Positions 1 to 8,269 of a stretch of DNA of 51,194 nucleotides are shown here, piece after piece. Within the stretch, counting starts at the first letter, position 1. The number at the start of each line of letters is the position of its first letter. The position numbers and the translations under genes are program-made. The notes under the pieces are model-generated. The model was not told the DNA's origin and did no database searches. It saw only the letters and a list, made by a program, of their open reading frames with translations. This stretch comes from DAOTVX01 sp034436015 (GTDB lineage: Bacteria > Chloroflexota > Anaerolineae > Anaerolineales > Villigracilaceae), in assembly GCA_034436015.1 (NCBI GenBank), contig DAOTWG010000002.1:1-51194 (forward strand). Direction: 5' to 3'.

Positions 1-11
1 AATCGAATATG

Positions 12-23
12 GAACATGTGTTC
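12..23. promoter_or_regulatory. LexA operator 1 (left edge)
   Basis: GAACATGTGTTC fits the Gram-positive SOS box pattern GAAC-RNRY-GTTC. It lies just downstream of the leftward promoter at 37-65, over the expected start of that transcript, so LexA bound here should block the off-window gene to the left. Its start is 31 bp (about three helical turns) from that of the second box at 43-54. Confidence 0.8.
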
Positions 24-36
24 TGTTTTCGCCCTC

Positions 37-65
37 ATTATAGAACAAACGTTCTCTTTTGTCAA
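37..65 (-). promoter_or_regulatory. Strong leftward promoter of an off-window SOS gene
   Basis: On the minus strand TTGACA (60-65) is followed by a 17-bp spacer and TATAAT (37-42), a perfect sigma70-type consensus. One LexA box fills the spacer and a second lies at the start region. The gene it drives is outside the window. By family knowledge it is likely a DNA repair or SOS gene, but its identity cannot be seen. Confidence 0.8.
43..54. promoter_or_regulatory. LexA operator 2, inside the leftward promoter
   Basis: GAACAAACGTTC is a full match to GAAC-RNRY-GTTC. It sits in the 17-bp spacer between the -35 and -10 boxes of the leftward promoter, the same placement as the box in the lexA promoter (43512-43523). 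It is upstream of the rplY -35 box, so an effect on rplY is less likely. Confidence 0.85.
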
Positions 66-69
66 GGGC

Positions 70-98
70 TTGACGGATTGTCTTAGGAAGGCTACAAT
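70..98 (+). promoter_or_regulatory. rplY promoter
   Basis: TTGACG (70-75), a 17-bp spacer and TACAAT (93-98) face rightward toward rplY. The -35 box is only 5 bp from the -35 box of the divergent SOS promoter, so the two polymerases may interfere with each other. Confidence 0.75.
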
Positions 99-191
99 TT
101 TGCCCGCTTTTGGCCTTGCGCCGAATCAATCTCACAAAGGGCGAGGGTAACCCTATCTCCTTAGGGTGAGAGGCGCCCGAGAAAGGATACT

Positions 192-836
192 ATGGGAAGA
201 GAAGTACTTAAAGCGATGCATCGCTCCGTGTTCGGGAAACAGGTCGACACCCTGCGTCGGCAAGGGCAACTCCCGTCAGTTCTCTACGGACGGCACATCC
301 AGCCTATCCCTATCTCGCTGAATACGCGCGAAGCTGAGCGCGTCTTGCGCCACATAACTGTCTCCAGTCTTGTGGATATCGAATTGGAAGGCCAGACCTA
401 CCCGGCGCTGGTGCGCGAGAAGCAACGCGACCCTATCAAAGGCCATCTGCTCCATGTGGATTTTCAAGCGGTCTCGTTGAGTGAGAAAGTTCGCGCCAGC
501 GTGGGCATCGAACTCGTCGGTGTTTCGCCGGCGGTCAAGGACTGGAACGCCACCCTGGTCACCTTGCTGGATGAACTGGAAGTGGAGTGCTTACCGCAGG
601 ACCTGCCCGAGCGTGTTGTGGTGGACATCTCCGGCCTGACCGGCATTGGGGATGGGATTCGCGTTGGCGACATTGTGGTTTCGGATAAGGTGCGTATTCT
701 GAACGACCCGGAGGAAACGGTCGTCATCGCCGCGGCGGCCAAGGCAGAGGAAGTCGCTATGGAGGCTGAAATCGGCGCCGAAGTCGAACCCGAGGTCATC
801 GAGAAGGGCAAGAAGGAAGAAGAGAGCGAAGAGTAA
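192..836 (+). CDS. rplY: 50S ribosomal protein L25, CTC (general stress) form
   Basis: Ribosomal protein that binds 5S rRNA in the large subunit; the long CTC form has an extra C-terminal beta domain. The 214-aa product starts with the L25 fold (about residues 1-92, including the stretch around LPSVLYG and the FQAVSLSEKV strand). The CTC domain follows (about 95-185), and the tail is acidic and rich in Glu and Lys (about 185-214), as in many bacterial CTC proteins. GAAAGGA lies a few bases before the ATG at 192. The gene has its own promoter at 70-98 and a leader of about 85 nt, and no close downstream partner. The assignment is clear from sequence. Confidence 0.95.
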   Translation: MGREVLKAMHRSVFGKQVDTLRRQGQLPSVLYGRHIQPIPISLNTREAERVLRHITVSSLVDIELEGQTYPALVREKQRDPIKGHLLHVDFQAVSLSEKVRASVGIELVGVSPAVKDWNATLVTLLDELEVECLPQDLPERVVVDISGLTGIGDGIRVGDIVVSDKVRILNDPEETVVIAAAAKAEEVAMEAEIGAEVEPEVIEKGKKEEESEE

Positions 837-1518
837 ACACAGGCAGAACCGGTGCAATTGCCGCGCGGCGTTCTCCTCATCATGCGTGGAAAGGGAGATG
901 ATCGTTGCTCTTCCCTTTGGCTGGGTGTTAGGGCAAGACTTTGACTTGCCTACGCCGATCTGCGCTTTGCGTAGCTTTCCCATGGCAACGATTCGCATAT
1001 GCGCTGTCGCAAAGGGCCGGAGAGAATCTTAAGGCAATTACCTGGCAGTCTGGCGTCGTGTTCGCCATCTTCGGCGTTTCCGACCTAGCTACGAACCAAA
1101 GGCATCACCACGCGTGAGGTAACTTTCGTGGTTCGCCCTTTGTGGCTGGAATGGAATAGCTCATCGTACAAGAGTCCATCTAATGGAAGTCCTGATACAG
1201 GATTTCCAACATGTGGAAGAGCGAAGTGCTTCCAAACATGGTGTAGGGATCTGCTCCAACGGCTGCGCCGCCGCGATACAACTCCTTGCGCGTCTGAGAA
1301 AAAGTAAGTTAGCTATTAATGATAAGGTAGTGACGGAATTGGAAAAAGCCCGTTTATAGGCGATCCATCACTGTTAGACTACCACCAAAGGAGGGGCTGC
1401 AACGAATTTTACACGCTTCTGTAATGAAGGAATCCCCGGAGTGTGTTATGTTATAATAAAAGTACTATGAGATAATCCTAGCCGTTCTTAGTTTTCTTTT
1501 ATGAAAGGAGTATGCCCC
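837..1518. other. Long intergenic region with hairpins, leader of the secreted protein gene
   Basis: No convincing coding region was found. The region contains an inverted repeat at 1185-1207 (GGAAGTCCTG, 3-nt loop, CAGGATTTCC, one G-U), followed by a second CTTCC/GGAAG repeat up to about 1236. An AAAGGGA/TCCCTTT pair is seen near 890-920. A TATAAT at 1452-1457 could be the -10 box of the gene at 1519, but no good -35 box is visible. A small structured RNA is possible but unproven. I see no c-di-GMP riboswitch motif. Confidence 0.4.
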
Positions 1519-1881
1519 ATGTTCCTCTCCCGTGCTTTCAAAGTCCTTCTGATTGCTCTTGTCGCCTTTGTCTTTGCAGGTATTGCTACTGCCTTCGCCG
1601 CCGCGAATACAGTACCGGGTACGTACGCCGGCGATGGCTCAGGCGCCATTAGCGGCTACACGGTGAGCAACATTGAATACACTCTAAACAATACTAACCC
1701 CGCCGACATCGACGCGGTATCCTTCACGCTGAGCGCCACTGCCAGAACGGTCCGGATTCAGTTGAGCAGCAACGGCACGTGGTACTCATGTAGCAATACC
1801 AGTGGCAACAACTGGAGTTGTACTACTTCTGGTGCGTCGGTGCTCAACGCGACTTCCTTGCGCGTGGTTGCAGTGCAGTGA
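1519..1881 (+). CDS. Small secreted protein with NTVP motif, probable signal peptidase substrate
   Basis: 120-aa exported protein. Residues 1-28 form a signal peptide with a long hydrophobic core ending in Ala-rich sequence. The mature part starts near AANTVP, followed by a Gly/Ser/Asn-rich beta-type region (GDGSGAISGY) and a Cys pair (YSC and WSC) that may form a disulfide. Its function is not known to me. AAAGGAG at 1503-1509 sets the start at 1519; an upstream in-frame ATG at 1501 overlaps that site and is less likely. The gene is followed by a long inverted repeat and then by a signal peptidase fusion. The gene at 4529-4933 shares the A-A-x-N-T-V-P junction, so I infer both are substrates of that peptidase. 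Confidence 0.8.
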   Translation: MFLSRAFKVLLIALVAFVFAGIATAFAAANTVPGTYAGDGSGAISGYTVSNIEYTLNNTNPADIDAVSFTLSATARTVRIQLSSNGTWYSCSNTSGNNWSCTTSGASVLNATSLRVVAVQ

Positions 1882-1936
1882 CAGCGGATCGCCCTTTCTT
1901 GCGGCGGCGGGGGCCCTGCCTGGCGTAAACTGGAAA

Positions 1937-2001
1937 AGAGAGCCTGCTCCTGGAGAGTTCTCGTCCCTGCAAAGGGCGCGGCTGCCAGAGGCAGGCTCTC
2001 T
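1937..2001 (+). repeat. Long inverted repeat between substrate and peptidase genes
   Basis: AGAGAGCCTGC (1937-1947) and GCAGGCTCTCT (1991-2001) are perfect 11-bp complements with 43 nt between them, and the inner bases extend the stem after a mismatch. There is no strong T-run, so it is a poor intrinsic terminator. It could limit read-through or protect the upstream mRNA, giving more substrate than enzyme. Confidence 0.6.
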
Positions 2002-2063
2002 GTTTACCTCGAGAGCGGGGCGCTTCGCGAACTGCCGCTGTTCTTTCTGTTTGCGCTGCCATC

Positions 2064-4532
2064 ATGGACGCTTTTCGTCGTTGGAGACAGGCCCTTTTTG
2101 CCGCCATGCTCCTTGCGTTGACCACAACGGCCTGGGTGCTCTTTGCGCCGCAACAGGTCGGCGGGAACGCCGCCTACGTCATCATCCTCGGCAACAGCAT
2201 GGAACCGGCCTTCCATCGCGGCGACCTGGTTATCGTTCGCCGCGCATCATCCTATCAAGTCGGCGATGTGGTTGCCTACACCGACCCTCAATTACAACGT
2301 TACCTCTTTCATCGCATTATCGCGCGGCAAGGCGAGCGTTTTTTGCTCCAGGGTGATCACAACGATTGGGTAGATTCCTACCGGCCACGGGCGGAAGAGA
2401 TCATCGGCAAGGAATGGATTCACCTACCTGGCTTTGGCCGCGCGGTGCAGCAACTGCGTCAGCCGCTGACGCTTGGGATTCTTACTGGCCTGGTAGCCGG
2501 CGCGCTGGCAGCGCTCTTTCTCCTGGCGCGCCCCAGGGCGCGAAAACGGGTCGCATCCGGCGCATTCGCGAATGGGATTCCTATGGAAAACTTGATTACT
2601 TCTGTGCAAGAACTTCGAGCGTGGCTAAAAAAACGCCTTTCATCGCCGCAACCGCCCAAAATTCGCCTGCGCTCCGAACCCCCTCGCGCCGACCGGCGCG
2701 GCCAGGGCATTCTGCTCGAGGCCTTGTTCTTTGTCTTTGGCTTGTTGGCGTTCCTTTCGCTCGCGCTAGGCGTCTTTGCCTTCACACGTCCGCTCACACG
2801 CCTGGCGCCGGACGACATTGCGTATCAGCATAGCGGCGTTTTCGCTTATACGGCGACCGCGCCACCCGGCGTGTACGATGCGCCGGAAGTGACGCCCGGT
2901 CAACCGATTTTCCATAAACTGACTTGCTTGCTCACGCTGAACTTCGACTACGCGCTTCTCGCTCAGGGCATACAGCACGTTCAAGGAACGTACCGCCTGG
3001 CCGCACGTGTGCGCGAAGAGCGCAGCGGCTGGGAGCGGCGTATCCTGCTTCAACCGGCGACTCCGTTCGATGGACGCACGTATTCGGCAAAGAATATGGT
3101 GAACCTGTGCAGCACCGTCGCGCTCGTGGAGCGGTTCCAGGAGCAGACAGAGTATCGAAGCACATATTACACCTTCGTCCTGGAGCCACAGGTAACCATA
3201 CGCGGTGAGCTGGCGGGCCGCGCGCTGGAGGATAGCTTCGCGCCGCGCCTGACCTTCCGCTTCGATTCGACCCTCTTCTACCTGTATCGGGAGGATGAGG
3301 AAACCAATCCGCTGCTCGTCTCGCAAAAAGGCGTCTTGAGCGGTCAGAAGGCCGAACCCAACACGATGGCCTTGCTCGGCAACAAATTCCCGGTCGTCTC
3401 GCTGCGCTGGGTTTCGGCGATCGGCTTGTTGGTAGCGCTGAGCGCCCTCGGCGCGCTTGCCTTCTTTATCGCTGCCCTGACCCGCCGCGGCCCGAACGAG
3501 CTAGCGCAGGTCAAATATGGGGCCATCATGGTCGAAATCGAGTCGAACGCCGAGCCGCCCGCCGCGCCGCTTACGGAAGTCGCGAGCATAGACGATCTGG
3601 CCCGCCTGGCCGAGCGGCACGGTACAACGATCCTGCACCAGCCACGTTCCCCTTTGCATTACTACTATGTGCATGGCACAGGGATGGTCTATCGCTACGC
3701 TCTTAGCGAAAGCCCCGGCGGCGCGCTCGGCGCCTCTCTGGCGCGACTTAGAAGCGACCTGCATCGCGCGCTCGAACAGCAAGAGTTTCGAGTGTATTAC
3801 CAACCCATCCTCTCGCTCCCCGACCGCCGAATTGTCGGCGTGGAGGCCTTGCTGCGCTGGCAGCATCCCGAACATGGCTTGGTTGCGCCGGGCGAGTTCC
3901 TGGAGGCTGCGGAGGCGACCGGTCTTATCGAACCGATTGGCGAATGGCTGCTCCAGACCGCCGGAGCGCAATGTCTGGCATGGGAACAGGCCGGATTGAG
4001 TCTCTGGCTGACCATCAACCTTTCCATACGGCAGCTATCGCCTGCCCCGGCGCAATGCCTGCGCCGCTGGCTGCGGACGTGTGGTCTATTGTCAGAGCGT
4101 CTGCGCGTAGAAATCATGGAGAGAAAAGTCATCGAGCGAGAAGAAGAAATCCTGTCCTGTCTGCAGGGATTAGGGGAGGACGGAGTACATATCGCCTTGG
4201 ATGATTTCAGCGGCCGCGTCTCGATGCTGGCGCTAGGACGCCTGCCGGTGCGCAGCGTTAAACTCGACCGCCTGCTCGTAGCGTGCAGCAGCGAGCCTGA
4301 GTGGGCCGCGCTCCTGCAACGTATTATCCGTATGGCGCAAGGTTTGGGCATGGATGTCATCGCCGAGGGCATAGAGGACGAAAAGCAGATGGTCTTCTTG
4401 CTCTCCAACCATTGCTTGCTGGGACAGGGCTACCTCTTCGCGCGGCCATTGCCGGCCGAGCAACTTACCCCCATGCTGACAGCCAAGACAGTGCCTGCCT
4501 TCCCAGAACAAAAGGGAAGGAGGAAATCATGA
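2064..4532 (+). CDS. Signal peptidase I (Ser-His type) / DUF5305-like / EAL domain fusion
   Basis: 822-aa multidomain membrane protein. A membrane helix (about 11-28) leads into an S26B signal peptidase domain (about 36-125). Ser45 lies in GNSMEP and His83 in LFHRI, a Ser-His pair as in SipW, archaeal and ER peptidases rather than Ser-Lys. A second helix (136-154) follows, then a third (216-240), an extracytoplasmic DUF5305-like domain (about 245-445) and a fourth helix (447-471). A linker carries EVASIDDLARLAER. A cytoplasmic EAL domain (about 565-805) keeps the usual metal and catalytic positions: Glu594, Asn652, Glu683, Asp713-Asp714, Lys733, Glu768 and Gln788. Loop 6 reads DDFSGR rather than DDFGTG, so activity could be altered. 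I infer cleavage of the neighbouring NTVP proteins controlled by c-di-GMP. No clear ribosome site precedes the ATG. It overlaps the next gene by 4 bp. Confidence 0.85.
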   Translation: MDAFRRWRQALFAAMLLALTTTAWVLFAPQQVGGNAAYVIILGNSMEPAFHRGDLVIVRRASSYQVGDVVAYTDPQLQRYLFHRIIARQGERFLLQGDHNDWVDSYRPRAEEIIGKEWIHLPGFGRAVQQLRQPLTLGILTGLVAGALAALFLLARPRARKRVASGAFANGIPMENLITSVQELRAWLKKRLSSPQPPKIRLRSEPPRADRRGQGILLEALFFVFGLLAFLSLALGVFAFTRPLTRLAPDDIAYQHSGVFAYTATAPPGVYDAPEVTPGQPIFHKLTCLLTLNFDYALLAQGIQHVQGTYRLAARVREERSGWERRILLQPATPFDGRTYSAKNMVNLCSTVALVERFQEQTEYRSTYYTFVLEPQVTIRGELAGRALEDSFAPRLTFRFDSTLFYLYREDEETNPLLVSQKGVLSGQKAEPNTMALLGNKFPVVSLRWVSAIGLLVALSALGALAFFIAALTRRGPNELAQVKYGAIMVEIESNAEPPAAPLTEVASIDDLARLAERHGTTILHQPRSPLHYYYVHGTGMVYRYALSESPGGALGASLARLRSDLHRALEQQEFRVYYQPILSLPDRRIVGVEALLRWQHPEHGLVAPGEFLEAAEATGLIEPIGEWLLQTAGAQCLAWEQAGLSLWLTINLSIRQLSPAPAQCLRRWLRTCGLLSERLRVEIMERKVIEREEEILSCLQGLGEDGVHIALDDFSGRVSMLALGRLPVRSVKLDRLLVACSSEPEWAALLQRIIRMAQGLGMDVIAEGIEDEKQMVFLLSNHCLLGQGYLFARPLPAEQLTPMLTAKTVPAFPEQKGRRKS

Positions 4533-4933
4533 CCGCGCGCTTCCTTTCCCTTCTGGCATTGGCCGGTTTGCTGGCGTTGATTTTTGTCGGTGTGATGAGC
4601 GCCCTCGCGGCCAGCAATACTGTCCCCGTAAGCCGACTTACAGACCAGCGTCATGCCATTACGGCCAACGCGCTCCGACCGACGGAGTGCGCCGCGCTGA
4701 CTTTGGTCAACCTTGTAGTCTGCCCGAGCGGGGGCGGAGACTGTACCGGCACCAATCAGGCCGACTTGATCCTTGGCAGTCCAAACGCGGATCGTATTAA
4801 TGGTCGCCCGGATAGCGATTGTATTCTGGGCGGTGGAGGCGATGACACAATTGACGGCTTCGCCGGCAGCGATGTGTGCATAGGCGGCCCCGGCAACGAC
4901 ACTTTTAATCGCTGCGAGACGATCTACCCGTGA
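4529..4933 (+). CDS. Secreted Asp/Gly-repeat (RTX-like) protein
   Basis: 134-aa exported protein. A signal peptide (about 1-28) ends in ALAASNTVP, sharing the A-A-x-N-T-V-P junction with the protein at 1519. The C-terminal half has short repeats of the LGSPNADRINGR, LGGGGDDTIDG and IGGPGNDTFN kind, resembling Ca2+-binding RTX nonapeptides, with Cys residues spaced among them. GGAAGGAGG inside the end of the upstream gene gives a good ribosome site, and the ATGA overlap indicates translational coupling with the peptidase-EAL gene. The role is inferred to be surface or matrix related; binding of Ca2+ is inferred from the repeats only. Confidence 0.8.
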   Translation: MTARFLSLLALAGLLALIFVGVMSALAASNTVPVSRLTDQRHAITANALRPTECAALTLVNLVVCPSGGGDCTGTNQADLILGSPNADRINGRPDSDCILGGGGDDTIDGFAGSDVCIGGPGNDTFNRCETIYP

Positions 4934-5007
4934 GTATCGAGAGAGGGAAGACGATCGATTCGTTTTGCCCTCGGCCTTCCTTCCGCCCAGGGACGTGAAT
5001 GATTCTC

Positions 5008-5625
5008 CTACACCCAGCCAAGCGCCTGTAGGAAATCGTGGGTGATTCGCGCGCTGGCGCCCCATAGGACTTCGCCGCGATAAGGGCGATACACTATTAC
5101 CGGAAACGACCTGCCTCCGCCTGACGGTGTATAGGATATGATGCGCCAGTGGTGGCGTTGGGCGAGCCATTGCAAAGGGATCGTAAAGGCACGCGCAACC
5201 TCCTCGGACGCCAAACGGAGGACGTAAGGCCAGGGCGCCCGGCCCACTACCGGCGTCACCCGATACCCGGTGCCCGTGATAACGTCATTTAACCGCCCCA
5301 GGACAACGACTTCGGCGGCCGGCAATCCGATTTCCTCCTTTGTCTCGCGCAGAGCAGTTTGTTCCGGAGTTTCCCCCTTCCGGCAAGCGCCGCCGGGAAA
5401 AGAGACTTCCCCACGATGTTGTGCTACTGCCTCGGCGCGGCGCGTAAAGAGCAAATGCCATTCTCCATCCTCGCGCACGAGCGGCAGAAGTACGGCGGCG
5501 CGCCGAAGCGGACGCTGTGAATCGAGCGGCCCGTTTTCTCCTTCGCTTGTTGCCAGCCTCTTGGCCTGGTAAGCCAGCGCCAGGAGACGGGCAATCTCGG
5601 CCTCCGAGAGCGAATACGGCGTCAT
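5008..5625 (-). CDS. Nudix hydrolase, CoA pyrophosphatase-like
   Basis: 205-aa Nudix protein. The Nudix box is intact: GGACRKGE followed by RETKEEIG (about residues 77-99). The LLFTRR and SFPGG segments before it match the NudL/CoAse subgroup, which hydrolyses CoA and its derivatives to 3'-phospho-ADP and phosphopantetheine. Substrate is inferred from the subgroup pattern. GGGAGG lies upstream of the ATG. It is the last gene of a leftward series after murI, with about 80 bp between them. Confidence 0.85.
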   Translation of the reverse strand: MTPYSLSEAEIARLLALAYQAKRLATSEGENGPLDSQRPLRRAAVLLPLVREDGEWHLLFTRRAEAVAQHRGEVSFPGGACRKGETPEQTALRETKEEIGLPAAEVVVLGRLNDVITGTGYRVTPVVGRAPWPYVLRLASEEVARAFTIPLQWLAQRHHWRIISYTPSGGGRSFPVIVYRPYRGEVLWGASARITHDFLQALGWV

Positions 5626-5704
5626 GGCGGGATTTGCCTCCCGGAGTCGCGTCTGTCACGAAGATTGTGTAGGGCGGTCCCATCGGGGGTGACGGCGTTC
5701 AATT

Positions 5705-6559
5705 CTATTCCACAATTTGTAAGCGCAAGTCCTGAGTCCAGCGCACGGCGGAAACCGTTAAGGGGAAATGCACAAGGCGCGTTGCCAGTGCTGTAAAGGA
5801 ATCCGGATTGCCGCTGGTAAAGGCGCGCAGAGTCGCGGTAGCGGTTGCCGGCGCGCGCAAATGAGCGGCGTCCAGCACGCGAATCACCTGTTGCGCTACT
5901 GCCGGCGCTGGGTCAATCACCCGCACCGCCGGCCCGACAATCTGTTGGATTAAGGGGATGACAAAAGGATAGTGCGTACATCCTAGCACAACCGTGTCGA
6001 TCCCTTGCGCCAACATGGGAGCAAGCGCCTTTTCCAAAATCGCGCGCGTCGTAGCATCATGTAGAGCACCTCTCTCAATCTGCCCTACCAGCCCCGGGCA
6101 GGTATCCTGCAATAGTCTGACATTGCCGGCGAAGCGTTCCACTACCGAGGCGTAGAGCGCCCCCTGAAACGTAGCCGGCGTAGCCAAGACGCCGACCACC
6201 CCGCTCCGCGTCTGCTCGGCGGCGGGTTTGACCGCCGGTTCCATGCCGACAAAGGGAACCTGTGGGAACATCGCGCGCAGGGAATGCAAAGCCGCCGCGG
6301 AAGCCGCGTTGCAGGCAACCACGATGATCTTGGCTCCTTGTTCGAGCAGGAAGCGCGTGACGCCTACCGCAAAAGAACGAACTTCCTCCAATGATCGCGA
6401 ACCGTAAGGCACATGGACTTGATCGGCCACATAAAACACCGATTCGTCCGGCAACTGAGCGTGCAACGCGCGCAACACCGACAGCCCGCCAACGCCGGAG
6501 TCGAACATTCCGATCGGCCCGGAAGCCAAGCGAGATCCTTCTTGTTGTTTGGCAGCCAT
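5705..6559 (-). CDS. murI: Glutamate racemase
   Basis: Cytoplasmic enzyme making D-glutamate for peptidoglycan. The 284-aa product has the family signature IGMFDSGVGGLSV (about 16-28) and both catalytic cysteines, Cys83 in VACNAAS and Cys194 in GCTHYP. The start at 6559 is chosen because GAGGAAG lies about 8 nt upstream and the ATG overlaps the TGA of the preceding gene (ATGA), implying coupling. An upstream in-frame start at 6592 would lie inside the neighbour. Its presence implies a peptidoglycan wall, consistent with the M23 endopeptidase at 45363. Confidence 0.95.
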   Translation of the reverse strand: MAAKQQEGSRLASGPIGMFDSGVGGLSVLRALHAQLPDESVFYVADQVHVPYGSRSLEEVRSFAVGVTRFLLEQGAKIIVVACNAASAAALHSLRAMFPQVPFVGMEPAVKPAAEQTRSGVVGVLATPATFQGALYASVVERFAGNVRLLQDTCPGLVGQIERGALHDATTRAILEKALAPMLAQGIDTVVLGCTHYPFVIPLIQQIVGPAVRVIDPAPAVAQQVIRVLDAAHLRAPATATATLRAFTSGNPDSFTALATRLVHFPLTVSAVRWTQDLRLQIVE

Positions 6560-7374
6560 CAGACACACTTCCTCTTCCCGTTGTTGGCACACGCCTCTAC
6601 CAGCGCGCGAAACAAGCAGCGGCTTGCCTGCTGTCTCACCGGCGACTCAGGATGCCACTCTACAGCAAGGCCAAAGGGATGACGAGCCATTTCAACCGCC
6701 TCTACCAATCCATCCGGCGCCCAGGCGCAGGGAATCAATCCCTGTCCCGCGTCCATCGCCCCTTGGTGATGACGACTGTTGACCAGCAGACGGCGCTCTT
6801 TTACCACACGCGCCAGAAGACTAGAAGGAGCCAGTTCCACACTATGGGCAGGGTGATCCGGAGGCCACGGCGGCGATGGATACGCATGCTGCACGCTCCC
6901 GGGCCGCCGGTCAACGAGATGCACGTACAGGGTCCCTCCCTGGACTACGTTGAGCAACTGTAGTCCACGGCAACTGGCGAGGAGGGGCTTCCTATCCTGA
7001 AGTGCCGCGCGACAGAGGATAATCTCAAGCGAGTCGCGCCGAGCATCTTCGGGGTGCAAGGCAGGGTGGTTCTCGCCCTCATACCACTCCGGCGCGGTGT
7101 CACCGCCGCCGGGGAACAGAATTCCGTCCAGGCGCTGATACACGACACGGCGTTGCGCCTCGTCCAGCGATGGCGGAATCAAAACCGGCGCTGCGCCGGC
7201 GGCAAGCAAGGCCAGAAGGTAGGATTGCGGTCCCACGGTAGCGGGAACGCCGTCTTGTGTTTGCCTATATGCTGCAATCATCCCCACCACGGGAATACGC
7301 CTTCGACGCACCTTCGATGGGGACGCGTGTTCTTGCTTCTTGGCTGCTGCTGCCTTGCGTTGTCTCGCGTTCAT
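6559..7374 (-). CDS. Class I glutamine amidotransferase-like peptidase C26 (gamma-glutamyl hydrolase/PuuD family)
   Basis: 271-aa protein of the gamma-glutamyl-GABA hydrolase family. The nucleophile Cys sits in LLASCRGLQLLN, and the His in VEWHPES completes the expected triad with a nearby Glu. The oxyanion-type segment GILFPGGGD is present. Members hydrolyse gamma-glutamyl amides such as gamma-glutamyl-GABA; the real substrate here is unknown. The start at 7374 is chosen because longer forms would run into the end of the V4R gene at 7407; the ribosome site is weak. It is coupled to murI by a 4-bp overlap, which hints at a role in glutamate metabolism. Confidence 0.8.
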   Translation of the reverse strand: MNARQRKAAAAKKQEHASPSKVRRRRIPVVGMIAAYRQTQDGVPATVGPQSYLLALLAAGAAPVLIPPSLDEAQRRVVYQRLDGILFPGGGDTAPEWYEGENHPALHPEDARRDSLEIILCRAALQDRKPLLASCRGLQLLNVVQGGTLYVHLVDRRPGSVQHAYPSPPWPPDHPAHSVELAPSSLLARVVKERRLLVNSRHHQGAMDAGQGLIPCAWAPDGLVEAVEMARHPFGLAVEWHPESPVRQQASRCLFRALVEACANNGKRKCV

Positions 7375-7406
7375 GGAGATTGTATGCTGTGAAGCAGCAT
7401 CGTGGA

Positions 7407-8084
7407 TCAGGCAAAAATTTTCTCGACCGTCAAATCCTCGTCCTTCATGATTAGCTGGAGAGCATTTTCCGTGGCCTGAAGGATTCTCTTGCGATGAGTC
7501 ATCAAGAAGAGATCCAAGCCCTCTCCTTTGGCCGAGCAAAATAACTCCCTGGTTTCCAGAGGAACGCCAAAGGCTTCCTCACACCAACCGGTCAGATAGC
7601 CGGCAGTGATGTGGCAGATCGGCTTTTGCGTTTGCTTGCGCTCAAGCAGATAGCTTTCGGCTTCAAAGGACTGTTGATTGGCAAACAACAAGAGAAACGT
7701 TTCGTTGGGGGTGGGATTCGTTGGATACAGGAGATTAACAAAAGCCCAACCAGAAAACGAGAAGTATGTTGGGCCGAATCCAAATTTTTCCATCGGATCT
7801 TGCAGGCCGAAACGGTCGGCGAACTTACGCGCTTCCGTCCGCCCGACGGCTTTCCCAAACGAATACAGCAGTTGATCCGAACCGTGCTCGCCATAGATGT
7901 CTTCCAGAACGCCGCGCAACACGTGGGAAAGCGAATCGGTGCGCGCCAGGATAAAGCGATCCCTATTCACTTCTACACGACCACGACTTGGATTCAAGCG
8001 CAACGACTCAAAGTAACCCTTGACCGACTCCCTGGCTTTCTCGAAGACGCTCAACATCTCGGGAGGAACTTCTGCAGCGCGCAT
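7407..8084 (-). CDS. V4R (4-vinyl reductase) domain protein, XylR_N-like
   Basis: 225-aa protein. The N-terminal half (about 30-110) resembles the ligand-binding XylR_N region. The C-terminal half (about 120-200) matches the V4R domain, with ICHITAGYLTGWCEEAFG, a later Cys in ELFCSAKG and CxH-type residues that may bind a metal or small ligand. There is no visible DNA-binding or enzyme domain. AAGGAGTC about 7 nt before the ATG supports the start. It is probably a small-molecule sensor or carrier; the ligand is not evident. Confidence 0.7.
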   Translation of the reverse strand: MRAAEVPPEMLSVFEKARESVKGYFESLRLNPSRGRVEVNRDRFILARTDSLSHVLRGVLEDIYGEHGSDQLLYSFGKAVGRTEARKFADRFGLQDPMEKFGFGPTYFSFSGWAFVNLLYPTNPTPNETFLLLFANQQSFEAESYLLERKQTQKPICHITAGYLTGWCEEAFGVPLETRELFCSAKGEGLDLFLMTHRKRILQATENALQLIMKDEDLTVEKIFA

Positions 8085-8221
8085 AGGGGCGACTCCTTAA
8101 TGACAGAAGAAAACAACCGCGGTAGCACTACGAACTTGTGGCAATTCTAGACTCTCAGGCACAAAAAGTCAATATCACCCCTTCCTCTATTAAGGATTGG
8201 CTGCATACGTCAAAGGAAACA

Positions 8222-8251
8222 ACAGGACGCCGCGACCAGGCGGCGCCCCGT
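8222..8251 (-). terminator. Terminator after rplS
   Basis: On the minus strand ACGGGGCGCCGC pairs with GCGGCGTCCTGT (two G-U pairs) and is followed by a T-rich stretch (TGTTTCCTTT). It lies just past the rplS stop. Confidence 0.7.
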
Positions 8252-8269
8252 CTTTCTTGCGGCAAGACA

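Noticed and set aside
837..1518. c-di-GMP riboswitch upstream of the secretion cluster
   Set aside because: The EAL context made it attractive, but no conserved GEMM core sequences were found; only simple hairpins are present.
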